Below are positions 26,280-34,017 of a DNA stretch of 36,426 bases, in pieces. Under the pieces are notes generated by a model. That model had not been told where the DNA came from, searched no databases, and saw only the letters and a list, made by a program, of their open reading frames with translations. Source of the DNA: Pseudomonadota bacterium (GTDB lineage Bacteria > Pseudomonadota > Alphaproteobacteria > Acetobacterales > Acetobacteraceae). A program made the position numbers and the translations under genes. How positions within the stretch are numbered: the first letter of the stretch is position 1; the number at the start of each line of letters is the position of its first letter. The DNA lies in assembly GCA_019352115.1 (NCBI GenBank), contig JABBNW010000015.1, positions 1 through 36,426 on the forward strand, written 5' to 3'.

Positions 26280-26623
26280 ACGGGATAGGAGGACCTATCG
26301 TAATCGTTACGATCCGCTCCTGACCCGGTGGAGTTCGCGTAAATCATGCGGGCCGTTCGCGATAACCGGCAAAGTCGGCACGTTTTTTGTGCCTTGCTGT
26401 GTTCGATAGGCCAGACCCTCATGGTCGACTGCAATGCCAGCACTACGTGCCGGTTCATAGTGGCCTGAGTCCCTGATACTGATGGGAATGGGTTCACCGG
26501 ACGCGCTGGGGCATCACGACATGATCCGGCGGTAAAACCCCCCATTTTCAAGGACGCGGACCAATAGCTTCGTAGGATTGGGCGGCACAACAAGATGGCT
26601 CGGCACGGCAGGTCGTGACTCCG
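26280..26623. other. Gene-free stretch after the unknown membrane gene
   Basis: Two small hairpins follow the stop: GATAGG-AGGA-CCTATC (26283-26298) and CGTAA-TCG-TTACG (26299-26311). GGCAC and GTGCC around a T-run lie near 26378. Open frames on the minus strand across 26310-26480 look vaguely protein-like (for example AVDHEGLAYRTQQGT) and might be a decayed fragment, but I could not assign them. Confidence 0.45.
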
Positions 26624-27841
26624 TCACCCCGTCGCCACCCCCGCGGCGAGCAGGGCTTCAATCCGTGCGGCGTCCCACCCGATCGCGCCCAGTATCTCCC
26701 GCGTGTGCTCCCCGAGCCCCGGGGCCGGCCGCCGCAGCCGCCCGGGCGTCTCCGACAGCCGGGGGATGATATTATGCATCAGCACGGATCCGGCCTCCGC
26801 GTCCGGCGCCTCCACCAGGATGCCGCGTGCGGCGACGTGCGGGTCGTCGATGAACTGGTCGATGTCGTACACCGCCGCCGCGGTCACCTCCGCCGCCCCG
26901 AACACCGCCAGGTTCTCCTCCAGGGTGCGCGCGGCGATGAAGGCGGCGATCGGTTCCTCGCACGCGTCGATGTTGCGCACCCGATCGGTATTGGTGCGAA
27001 AGCGCGGATCGGCAATCATGTCCGCCCGCCCGATGGCGCGGAACAGCCGCTCCGCCATCGTCTGGATCGAGGCCGAGATCGCGACGTAGCGCCCATCCTT
27101 CGTTTCCCACACGTTGCGGGGCGAGGTGGTGTTCGACCGGCTGCCGAGCCGCTGCGGCTTCTCCCCGCTGACCCGATAGATCGCCGCGTCCGGCCCCAGG
27201 ATGGACGCGATCGGGTCGAGCAGCGGCAGGTCGATCACCTGGCCGCGCCCGCCGCGTTCGGCGACCCGCAGCGCCACCATCACCGCGTAGGCGCCGTACA
27301 GCCCCGCCACCATGTCCGCCATCGCCAGCGGCGGCAGCACCGGCGCGCGGTCGGCGAATCCGTTCTTGGCGGCGAACCCGCTCATGCCCTCCACCAGCGA
27401 GCCGAAGCCCGGGCGATCCCGGTACGGGCCATCCTGGCCGAAGCCGGACACCCGCACGATCACCAGCGCCGGGTTGCGCGCGTGCAGCACGTCCGGGCCG
27501 AGGCCCATCTGCTCCAACGTGCCGGGCCGGTAGTTCTCGATCAGCACCTGACTGCTGGCCGCGAGGTCGAGCAGCGCCGCCCGCCCTTCCGGCGCGCGCA
27601 GGCCGAGCGCCAGGCTTTTCTTGTTGCGCGCATAGACCTTCCAATAGAGGCTCTGCCCCTTCACCCGCCAGGCGCGCAGCGGGTCGCCCTTGTCCGGGTC
27701 CTCGACCTTGATGACCTCGGCGCCCTGGTCGGCGAGTTGCAGGCTCAGCATGTTGCCGGCGACCAGGCGCGAGAGGTCGATGGCGCGCACGCCGTCGAGC
27801 GGGGCGGGCGCATCCGGATCGAAAGTGACACGAGGGATCAT
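26624..27841 (-). CDS. CaiB/BaiF family III CoA transferase
   Basis: The 405-residue enzyme belongs to the family III CoA transferases, which move CoA between carboxylic acids through a mixed anhydride on an aspartate. The N-terminal part has IDLSRLVAGNMLSLQLADQG and AEVIKVEDPDKGDPLR. The catalytic Asp176 is in LAMADMVAGLYGAYAVMVAL. SRSNTTSPRNVWETKDGRYV and GLGEHTREILGAIGW are typical of the family. The acyl substrate cannot be told from sequence. The start at ATG 27841 gives the normal length. It diverges from the riboswitch-controlled receptor gene, with its start codon just 9 bp from the -35 box of that promoter. Confidence 0.94.
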   Translation of the reverse strand: MIPRVTFDPDAPAPLDGVRAIDLSRLVAGNMLSLQLADQGAEVIKVEDPDKGDPLRAWRVKGQSLYWKVYARNKKSLALGLRAPEGRAALLDLAASSQVLIENYRPGTLEQMGLGPDVLHARNPALVIVRVSGFGQDGPYRDRPGFGSLVEGMSGFAAKNGFADRAPVLPPLAMADMVAGLYGAYAVMVALRVAERGGRGQVIDLPLLDPIASILGPDAAIYRVSGEKPQRLGSRSNTTSPRNVWETKDGRYVAISASIQTMAERLFRAIGRADMIADPRFRTNTDRVRNIDACEEPIAAFIAARTLEENLAVFGAAEVTAAAVYDIDQFIDDPHVAARGILVEAPDAEAGSVLMHNIIPRLSETPGRLRRPAPGLGEHTREILGAIGWDAARIEALLAAGVATG

Positions 27842-27850
27842 TGCGGGTGG

Positions 27851-27879
27851 TTGTCCTGGACGTGAAGGCCGCCTAGTCT
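27851..27879 (+). promoter_or_regulatory. Promoter for the cobalamin-regulated receptor gene
   Basis: TTGTCC (27851-27856) and TAGTCT (27874-27879) are exactly 17 bp apart. Transcription would begin near 27886, immediately before the riboswitch, which supports the assignment. Confidence 0.5.
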
Positions 27880-27888
27880 CCCCCCAGA

Positions 27889-28056
27889 TGCCGGTGCCCG
27901 CAAGGGCTGAAACGGGAACGCGAACGGGACCTGGTCCCAGGCGCGGCTGCCCCCGCAACTGTCAGCGGCGAGCCGGGTTCCATCGTGCCATTGCCCCCTC
28001 AACCGGGCGAGAAGGCGGAGCCCGGCACCGACCCGCGAGCCAGGAGACCGGCCGGC
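27889..28056 (+). promoter_or_regulatory. Cobalamin (AdoCbl) riboswitch
   Basis: The order of conserved elements fits the B12 riboswitch: GGTGCC near 27893, the GAAACGGGAA segment near 27909, GCTGCCCCCGCAACTGTCAG (27946-27965), then CGAGAAGGCGGAG, and the B12 box GAGCCAGGAGACC (28037-28049). The B12 element binds adenosylcobalamin and normally lowers expression when the vitamin is plentiful. About 130 nt remain before the receptor ATG. They include the hairpins CGGGTG-AA-CACCCG and a GCGGCC/GGGCCGC pair, which could form the expression platform. Confidence 0.93.
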
Positions 28057-28186
28057 ATCGAGACTGTGCGCAGGCGCCGGGCGGGGTGTACCGGGGCAGC
28101 GGGTGAACACCCGTAGGCGGCCGTCGTCCATCGAGACGGGGCCGCGCGCATGACGCCGTCGCGGTCCCACGCCCACGGAGGACTGC

Positions 28187-30238
28187 ATGCGACGGGATAC
28201 GACGAAACCGACCCGACCAGGACCGGTATGCTTACGGAAGACACGAAACCGCTGCGCGCCGGCTGCGCTCCTGCTGCTGTTGGCCGCGACATCGCCGGCC
28301 CGGGCGCAGGAGGCCGTCCTGCCGCAGGCCGGCGCCGCGCTGTCCCCGGTCGTGGTCACCGCGACCCGCGTGCCGACCCCTGCGGCCGATATTCCCGCCG
28401 GCGTCACCGTCATCACCCGCGCGGAGATGGAACGGCGCGGCGACAACACGCTGACGGATGCGCTGGCGACGGTGCCCGGCCTCCGGGTGTCGCAATCCGG
28501 CGGCCCGGGCGGCAACGCCAGCGTCTTCATCCGCGGCACCAATTCCGATGCCGTGCTGGTGCTGCGCGACGGCATGCCGATCAACGATTCGGCCGATTCC
28601 TCCGGCGCGTTCAATTTCGGCGTCGATACCCTGGCCGATGTCGCGCGGATCGAGATCATTCGCGGCCCGATGGCGGCGCTGTACGGCTCGGGCGCGATCG
28701 GCGGCGTGATCAACATCATCACCCTGCGCGGGCGCCGGCCCGGCGTGCATCTGTCGACCGATCTCGCCGGCGGCTATCCGCAACAGATCCGCGCCAGCGC
28801 GGCGCTGACCGGGACGCATGCGGGGTTCGACTACGCACTGGTCGCGCAGAGCGAATCGATGCGCGGATTCGATACCACGCCGCAGCGGATGTCGATCTAC
28901 ACCGACACGCCGGACGGCTATCGTGCCCATCTCGTGACCCTGAACCTCGGCTACACGCCGATCCAAGGGACCCGCTTCTCCCTGCTGCTGCGCGCCCGCC
29001 AGGCGATCTACGGGTTCAACGCGCTCGGCAGCCCGACGTTCGATGCTGCGAACTCCACTGGGCGCGACGCGAGCCTGCTCGGGCGGATCGGCGTGCATTC
29101 GCTGCTGGCGGGCGGCACCTGGGAAACGGGGCTGTTCCTGGGCCGGCTGCAGGACGACCGCAAATACACCGAACCCCTCAATCCGGCCGACCCCAACCTG
29201 GCCAGCAACGACTCGCGCTATCACGGCTATCGCACCGATCTGCAATGGAACAACACGGTGCATCTGTCGGACCTGTTCACCTCCGCCGTGCTGTCGCGCG
29301 CGGACGTCACGTTCGGCTACGAGCACACCGCCGACAGCGCCAAGGTGCGGGTCACCTCCGCCGCCGACGGGTTCCCCTATGCGCAAAGCGCTGACGCTTC
29401 GATGACCGACGATGCGGGCTATGCCGGGGTGCAGGGACGGCTGTGGCGGCGGCTCATGCTGACCGGGCAGGTGCGCGAGGACGCGGTGCTGAACGACCAC
29501 CCGGTCACCTGGCGACTGGGCGCCGTGCTCGACGTGCCGGCGTTGCGCACCCACTTCAAGGCCGCCTACGGGACCGCGTTCCGCGCGCCGTCGCTGTTCG
29601 ATCGCTTTGGTGTCGATTCGTACGGCTATGTCGGCAATCCCGACCTGCTGCCGGAACGAGCGCAGGGCTGGGAGGTCGGGTTCACCACCACGATCCCCGC
29701 ACTCGGCCGGTCCGATTTCGCGTCCCTCGGTGCCACCTATTTCAACGAGCAGATCGACAACCTGATCGTCGCCGTGTTCACCCCGGTCGATACCGCCGAG
29801 AACATCGGTTCGGCGCATATCCAGGGGGTCGAGACGACCCTGGCGCTGCATCCGGCGCGCTGGCTCGCGCTCGATGCCGACTGGACCTACACCCAGCCGG
29901 AGAATGCGGACACCGGCGCCTTGCTGCTGCGCCGGCCGCAGAACACCGCGGCGGCGGATGCGCGGATCATGCCGATCCCGGCGCTTTCGATCGTGCCGCA
30001 ACTGCAATTCACCGGCGCGTTCCAGGACTATCTGAACAACGACAGCGGCTTCAGCACCGGCGCCATCGGCACCTCCGGCCAGGGGCTCATTGTCAACCTG
30101 ACGATGACCTACCGGGTCAGCCCGCGCGCACGTCTGTATCTGAACGCCACCAACCTGTTCGAATCCCGGTTCGAACCGGTGAACGGCTACCAGACCCCGG
30201 GGACGCAAGTGATCGCCGGGGTGCGGCTGTCGCTGTGA
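28187..30238 (+). CDS. btuB: TonB-dependent cobalamin receptor (BtuB-like)
   Basis: The 683-residue outer-membrane protein has an N-terminal signal peptide (hydrophobic LLLLLAATSPARA, cleaved near residue 40) and a TonB box-like SPVVVTATR. The plug domain includes LTDALATVPGLRVS, VFIRGTNSD, VDTLADVARIEIIRGPMAALYG and GAIGGVINIIT. The beta-barrel ends in VIAGVRLSL with the usual terminal aromatic/hydrophobic pattern. FRAPSLFDRFG and NPDLLPERAQGWEVG are typical of vitamin B12 and siderophore receptors. The cobalamin riboswitch upstream makes B12 (or another corrinoid) the likely ligand. A GGAGG site precedes the ATG at 28187. No btuCDF transporter lies nearby. Confidence 0.95.
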   Translation: MRRDTTKPTRPGPVCLRKTRNRCAPAALLLLLAATSPARAQEAVLPQAGAALSPVVVTATRVPTPAADIPAGVTVITRAEMERRGDNTLTDALATVPGLRVSQSGGPGGNASVFIRGTNSDAVLVLRDGMPINDSADSSGAFNFGVDTLADVARIEIIRGPMAALYGSGAIGGVINIITLRGRRPGVHLSTDLAGGYPQQIRASAALTGTHAGFDYALVAQSESMRGFDTTPQRMSIYTDTPDGYRAHLVTLNLGYTPIQGTRFSLLLRARQAIYGFNALGSPTFDAANSTGRDASLLGRIGVHSLLAGGTWETGLFLGRLQDDRKYTEPLNPADPNLASNDSRYHGYRTDLQWNNTVHLSDLFTSAVLSRADVTFGYEHTADSAKVRVTSAADGFPYAQSADASMTDDAGYAGVQGRLWRRLMLTGQVREDAVLNDHPVTWRLGAVLDVPALRTHFKAAYGTAFRAPSLFDRFGVDSYGYVGNPDLLPERAQGWEVGFTTTIPALGRSDFASLGATYFNEQIDNLIVAVFTPVDTAENIGSAHIQGVETTLALHPARWLALDADWTYTQPENADTGALLLRRPQNTAAADARIMPIPALSIVPQLQFTGAFQDYLNNDSGFSTGAIGTSGQGLIVNLTMTYRVSPRARLYLNATNLFESRFEPVNGYQTPGTQVIAGVRLSL

Positions 30239-30335
30239 CCGCCGATCGCCTCGACGGCCGACCGCCTGGGCGTGACGGAACGGCTTGCCTCGGCCCGACC
30301 GCCGCCTATGCTGGCGGCCGAAGCGGAGGAAGCCC

Positions 30336-31085
30336 ATGACCCAGGAAGACATCGCAGCCGCGGCCCGGCTGCTGGCAGAGGCCCGCCGCGGCGGGGCACC
30401 GCTCGCGGCGCTTCCCGTGGTACCCGGCTCGATCGCCGAGGCGCACGCGATCCAGGACGCGACCGCGGCGCTGCTCGGCCAGCCGATCGGCGGCTTCAAG
30501 ACGGCCGCGGTGGGCGACGATCCGCCGTCCCGCGGCCTGCTCTATGCGCATACCATCCATCCGTCGCCGGCGCGCATCCCCGCCGCCGAGGTGCCGCTGT
30601 GCGGGGTGGAGGGCGAGGTGGCGTTCCGCTTCACCCGCGATCTGCCGCCGCGCGCCGCCCCCTACACCCGCGAGGAGGTCGCGGCCGCGATGGAGGCCTG
30701 CGCCGCCATCGAGGTGGTCACCAGCCGCTTCCAGGACCAGGCCCAGCGCGCCACCCTGGAGAAGCTGGCCGATTGCGTCAGTAACGGTGCTTTCGTCCAC
30801 GCCGCGCCGGTGGCCGACTGGCGCGGCCTCGATCTCGTCAACATCCACGTGACCTTGCAGGTCAACGGGGAGACGGTGCTGGACCAGAACGGCGGCAACC
30901 CGAGCGGGGATCCGCTGAAGGTCGCGACCGCGCTCGCCAACATGCTGCGCGACGGGGCCGGCATCCGGGCGGGGCAGTTCGCGACCTGCGGCACATTTAC
31001 GGGATTGCGGTTTCTCAAGCCCGGCGATACCTGTGTTGCGCGCTTCGCAGGGCTCGGCACGGCCGAGGTGACGTTCGTCCCCTGA
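30336..31085 (+). CDS. 2-keto-4-pentenoate hydratase-like protein (MhpD/FAH fold)
   Basis: The 249-residue protein resembles the hydratase/decarboxylase group of the fumarylacetoacetate hydrolase fold (MhpD, HpaH). These hydrate 2-hydroxypentadienoate-type products of aromatic ring cleavage. The metal-binding acidic pair is in GVEGEVAFRF. IGGFKTAA, AIEVVTSRFQD, SNGAFVH and NPSGDPLKVATALANML appear in the usual order. No ring-cleavage genes are nearby, so the substrate is uncertain; some such proteins act on other keto acids. A GGAGG site stands before the ATG at 30336. It lies 97 bp after the receptor gene and may be read through from it. Confidence 0.88.
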   Translation: MTQEDIAAAARLLAEARRGGAPLAALPVVPGSIAEAHAIQDATAALLGQPIGGFKTAAVGDDPPSRGLLYAHTIHPSPARIPAAEVPLCGVEGEVAFRFTRDLPPRAAPYTREEVAAAMEACAAIEVVTSRFQDQAQRATLEKLADCVSNGAFVHAAPVADWRGLDLVNIHVTLQVNGETVLDQNGGNPSGDPLKVATALANMLRDGAGIRAGQFATCGTFTGLRFLKPGDTCVARFAGLGTAEVTFVP

Positions 31086-31180
31086 TGCGCGCAGGGGAGG
31101 GGTTGGAACGCTGCCGTTCCGCCCCAGATTTGCGGAATGCTGTCGGGATATGCCGCCAGCGGAATCGAGTGGAGGCAAAC

Positions 31181-31573
31181 ATGAAACGCCTGATTATCGC
31201 GACAGCGACGGCGGCAGGATTGGTGCTCGGCGGGGCCGGACTGGCCCTGGCGGCCACCCCGGGGACCTACACCAGCGGCGTCGGCGGCAACGGATCGTCC
31301 AAGATCGCCAACGGCCAGACCTATGGCGGCGTCGGCGGCAACGGTTCGGCCAAGATCCCGAATGGCCAGAGCTATAGCGGCGTTGGCGGCAACGGCTCGG
31401 CGAAGATCGAGAATGGCCAGAGCTATGCCGGCGTCGGCGGCAACGGTTCGGCCAAGGTGGGCGCGGACCAGACCAGCGGCGTGGGCGGCAATGGATCGGC
31501 CAAGGTCAACAACGGTCAGAGCTATGGCGGCGTCGGCGGCAATGGTTCTGCCACCAAGAAGCAGCAGCACTAG
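31181..31573 (+). CDS. Secreted glycine-rich repeat protein
   Basis: I do not recognise a family for this 130-residue protein. A clear signal peptide (MKRLIIATATAAGLVLGG, cleaved after LALA near residue 24) is followed by six copies of a 17-residue unit with the core GVGGNGSAKI and NGQSY. They begin at residues 33, 50, 67, 84, 100 and 117; one spacing is 16. The protein ends with a basic TKKQQH. There is no Cys and no enzyme motif, so it is probably a small fibrous or adhesive extracellular protein. A GGAGG site precedes the ATG. It ends four bases before the likely start of the HtrA-like protease gene, so the two may be coexpressed. Confidence 0.85.
   Translation: MKRLIIATATAAGLVLGGAGLALAATPGTYTSGVGGNGSSKIANGQTYGGVGGNGSAKIPNGQSYSGVGGNGSAKIENGQSYAGVGGNGSAKVGADQTSGVGGNGSAKVNNGQSYGGVGGNGSATKKQQH
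31277..31549 (+). repeat. 51-bp tandem repeats in the secreted protein gene
   Basis: Six copies of a 51-bp unit (one of 48 bp) each contain GGCGTCGGCGGCAACGG or a close variant. Synonymous differences between copies show that they are not brand new, but the protein sequence is kept almost constant. Confidence 0.9.
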
Positions 31574-31577
31574 GCTC

Positions 31578-33143
31578 GTGCGCCTCGGGGACCGGAGCGA
31601 CAGTGCTCCGGCTCCGATCGGCGGCGTCCTGCTTCTGCCGGTCGCCCGGAGTGCTCGCCCGCGCGGGCAGCTCGGGGCCGCTCCGCGCGGGCTCGCCTGG
31701 GCCCTGCTGCTGGTGCTTGCGGTCGGCTGGTCGGTTCGCCCGGCCATGGCGTCCTCGCCGGCCATGAGCTGGGCCGCGATCGCCCGCAAAGTGGTGCCGG
31801 CGGTCGTCAATATCTCGGTGCTGTCGATTGCCAAGGACGGCAAGACGGGCGGCCTCGGGGAACGGCAGGAGGAAGTCGGGTCCGGCTTCATCGTCGATCC
31901 CTCCGGCGTCATCGTCACCAACAAGCATGTCATCGCCGGCGCATTCCGCATCACCGTCACCTTGGCAGACGGGCGCGAACTCCCGGCGAAGCTGATCGCC
32001 GCCGCCGGGCTCGTCGATCTGGCGGTGCTGAAGATCGACGCCGGCCATCCGCTACCGGTCCTCAAGCTGGCGCCGAGCGGCGCGGTCAAGCCGGGCGATC
32101 CGGTGCTGGCGGTCGGCAACCCGCTCGGGGTCGGGATGTCGCTCAGCGCGGGCATCGTGAGCGGGGTGAACCGCGACCTGATGAAATCCCCGATCGACGA
32201 CTACGTGCAGACCGATGCCGCGATCAACCACGGCAATTCCGGCGGTCCCCTGATCGATACCAAGGGCGAAGTCGTTGGCGTCGATACCATCCTGCTCACC
32301 AATGTCGCCAACGAGGGCTCGAACGGCCTCGGCTTCGCCATCTCCTCGACCGTGGTCGGGTATGTGGTGCACCACCTGCTCGATCCGAATGCTGCGCCGG
32401 TGGGCTGGATCGGCACCAGCCTGCAGGATGTCACGCCGGACCTCGGCGATGCATTCGGCATGAAGCATCCGCGCGGCTTCCTGATCACCGGGCTCGACAA
32501 GGACAGCCCCGCCCGTCAGGCCGGGCTGCAGACCGGGGACGTGATCCTGAGCTGCGGGACCGGTCCGGACCAGCCCACCAACGCGCGCGCGCTGATGCGC
32601 GACGTCGCGATCATGCCGATCGGCAAGTTGCTGCAACTGGAGATATGGCGCCACGGCAAGGTCTCGTCGGTGCCCGTGCCGGTGCGCGCCTGGCCTGACC
32701 TGATGGAGTCGCGCGGACCCATCGTGGCGACGGCGGATACGGAATTGCCGCTGCCCTCGCCCGACCTCGGCCTGCTGCTGTCGCGGATCTCGCCGGTGGC
32801 GCGCCGGCAATACAAGCTCGGGAATGCCAAAGGGGTGCTGGTGGTGGCGGTGGACACCGAGTCGGAGGCCTATGTGCACGGCCTGGCGCCCGGTGACCTG
32901 ATCGAGAAGGTGCAGGGCGAGGCGGTTTCCAGCCCGGCCGACGTCTATCGAATCGTGCACACCATGGCGAGCCGCGATCAGTTCATCGCCTTGCTGGTGC
33001 GCTGGCCGCACGGGGTCCGTTGGGTGGCGCTGCGCTCCGGGGGGGAGGCGGAACCCGATTCGGCCGCCATGGAGGCGCGGGCGGCCCAGGGGTCGCGCGG
33101 CACCGCGGCGGCGCCGTTGTCCCGAGGATCTATCGCACCCTGA
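31578..33143 (+). CDS. HtrA/DegP-like serine protease with PDZ domains
   Basis: The protein (521 residues from the GTG at 31578) has a hydrophobic signal or anchor (GLAWALLLVLAVGW) ending in RPAMASS, so it acts in the periplasm. The trypsin-like domain keeps the full triad: His117 in VTNKHVIAG, Asp147 in VDLAVLKID and Ser221 in NHGNSGGPL. Two PDZ-like modules follow, around WIGTSLQDVTPDLG and PRGFLITGLDKDSPARQAGL, and around KGVLVVAVDTESEAYVHGL. HtrA proteases degrade or chaperone misfolded envelope proteins. The start is uncertain because no good ribosome-binding site is visible, and a longer open frame upstream is just the shifted frame of the repeat gene. It directly follows the secreted repeat protein, which is a possible client. 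Confidence 0.9.
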   Translation: MRLGDRSDSAPAPIGGVLLLPVARSARPRGQLGAAPRGLAWALLLVLAVGWSVRPAMASSPAMSWAAIARKVVPAVVNISVLSIAKDGKTGGLGERQEEVGSGFIVDPSGVIVTNKHVIAGAFRITVTLADGRELPAKLIAAAGLVDLAVLKIDAGHPLPVLKLAPSGAVKPGDPVLAVGNPLGVGMSLSAGIVSGVNRDLMKSPIDDYVQTDAAINHGNSGGPLIDTKGEVVGVDTILLTNVANEGSNGLGFAISSTVVGYVVHHLLDPNAAPVGWIGTSLQDVTPDLGDAFGMKHPRGFLITGLDKDSPARQAGLQTGDVILSCGTGPDQPTNARALMRDVAIMPIGKLLQLEIWRHGKVSSVPVPVRAWPDLMESRGPIVATADTELPLPSPDLGLLLSRISPVARRQYKLGNAKGVLVVAVDTESEAYVHGLAPGDLIEKVQGEAVSSPADVYRIVHTMASRDQFIALLVRWPHGVRWVALRSGGEAEPDSAAMEARAAQGSRGTAAAPLSRGSIAP

Positions 33144-33524
33144 GCGTTTGCGCGCGCGCCGAGGCGCCGCAGGCGGCTGCACGGGCGGATGGCGCTGCCC
33201 CTGGAGCCCGCATGTTCCGTACTGTCTGGAACGGGGCAGGCATTGCCCGCGCGGCGGCGTGAACCCGGTTCGACGGCGCAGTCTTGAAGCCGCCGCGTGA
33301 GAACCCGGGCCGGGCAACCGATGCTCGCGACCGATGTCGCCTTGGCGGTCCGCCGGAGGCACCGTGACGCCTGCCCGTGCGCGCCGGCCGGCGTCGAGGC
33401 GCGCGGCGGCTATTTTTGGTAGGAAATTTCTTTCTCTTGGCTTAATGGGCGATTGCGGGGAAATATTTTACCCGACGCGGCGCATTGCCGGCCGCCGCGA
33501 ATGCCAGGAAAGAGGATCCCGCGC
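33144..33524. other. Intergenic stretch with an AT-rich control region
   Basis: No gene is seen. The first part is GC-rich and includes GCGCTGCCCCTGGAGCCCG (33192-33210), a degenerate single copy of the hairpin core found at 4569 and 10988. An AT-rich patch (about 33411-33473) contains GGAAATTTC and AATATTTTACC. It probably holds the promoter and an autoregulatory site of the Lrp-type gene. Confidence 0.5.
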
Positions 33525-33989
33525 ATGGCCGCAGAGAAGGAAATGGACCGGGTGGATCGCGAGATCCTACGGCTGATCGCCGTCGATGCGTCCCTGTCGC
33601 TCGCCGAGATCTCCGACAAGGTGGGACTGACCCCGACCCCTTGCTGGAAGCGCATCCGGCGGATGGAGCAGGCCGGCATCATCCTGCGCCGGGTGGCGGT
33701 GATCGACCCGGAGAAGGTCGGCCTCGGCGTATCGGTGTTCGTCTGCGTGGAAACCGCGGACCATTCCGCCGAATGGCTGGCGCGCTTCGCCGAGGTGGTG
33801 ACCGGCATGCCGGAGATCGTCGATTCCTGGCGCATGAGCGGGGACGTGGACTACGTGCTGCACGTGGTCGTGGCCGACATCGCCGCCTACGACGGCTTCT
33901 ATCGCCGCCTGATCGGCGCGGTCCCGCTGCGCAACGTCACCAGCCGGTTCGCGATGGAACGGATGAAGGCCGCGCCGCTGCCGATCTGA
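33525..33989 (+). CDS. Lrp/AsnC family transcriptional regulator
   Basis: The 154-residue DNA-binding protein has the N-terminal helix-turn-helix of the Lrp family (DREILRLIAVDASLSLAEIS and LTPTPCWKRIRRMEQAGI). The RAM effector domain follows, with GLGVSVFVCVET, MPEIVDSWRMSGDVDYVLHV and a C-terminal SRFAMERMKAAPLPI. Such regulators respond to amino acids, and many control a neighbouring transporter or catabolic gene; none is adjacent here. I chose the ATG at 33525 with AAAGAGG upstream; an ATG at 33543 would also work. It converges on the second PEP-CTERM gene. Confidence 0.93.
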   Translation: MAAEKEMDRVDREILRLIAVDASLSLAEISDKVGLTPTPCWKRIRRMEQAGIILRRVAVIDPEKVGLGVSVFVCVETADHSAEWLARFAEVVTGMPEIVDSWRMSGDVDYVLHVVVADIAAYDGFYRRLIGAVPLRNVTSRFAMERMKAAPLPI

Positions 33990-34017
33990 CGGCAGCGGCA
34001 GGATCGGCCGCCCGCGC

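Noticed and set aside
26310-26480. Possible transposase fragment on the minus strand
   Set aside because: A frame gives AVDHEGLAYRTQQGT and similar, which looks protein-like but matches no family I can name. It was left as part of the intergenic description.
28232-30499. 755-residue minus-strand open frame opposite the receptor gene
   Set aside because: It is antisense to a gene with clear TonB-receptor motifs; the His/Arg/Gly-rich composition is non-coding in character.
31277-31549. CRISPR-like array
   Set aside because: The regular 51-bp repeats are in-frame codons of a secreted protein with synonymous variation, and there are no unique spacers.
31323-31577. Long N-terminal extension of the HtrA-like protease
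   Set aside because: This is the +1 frame of the secreted repeat protein gene. Its Arg/Ala-rich sequence is a by-product of the 51-bp repeats.
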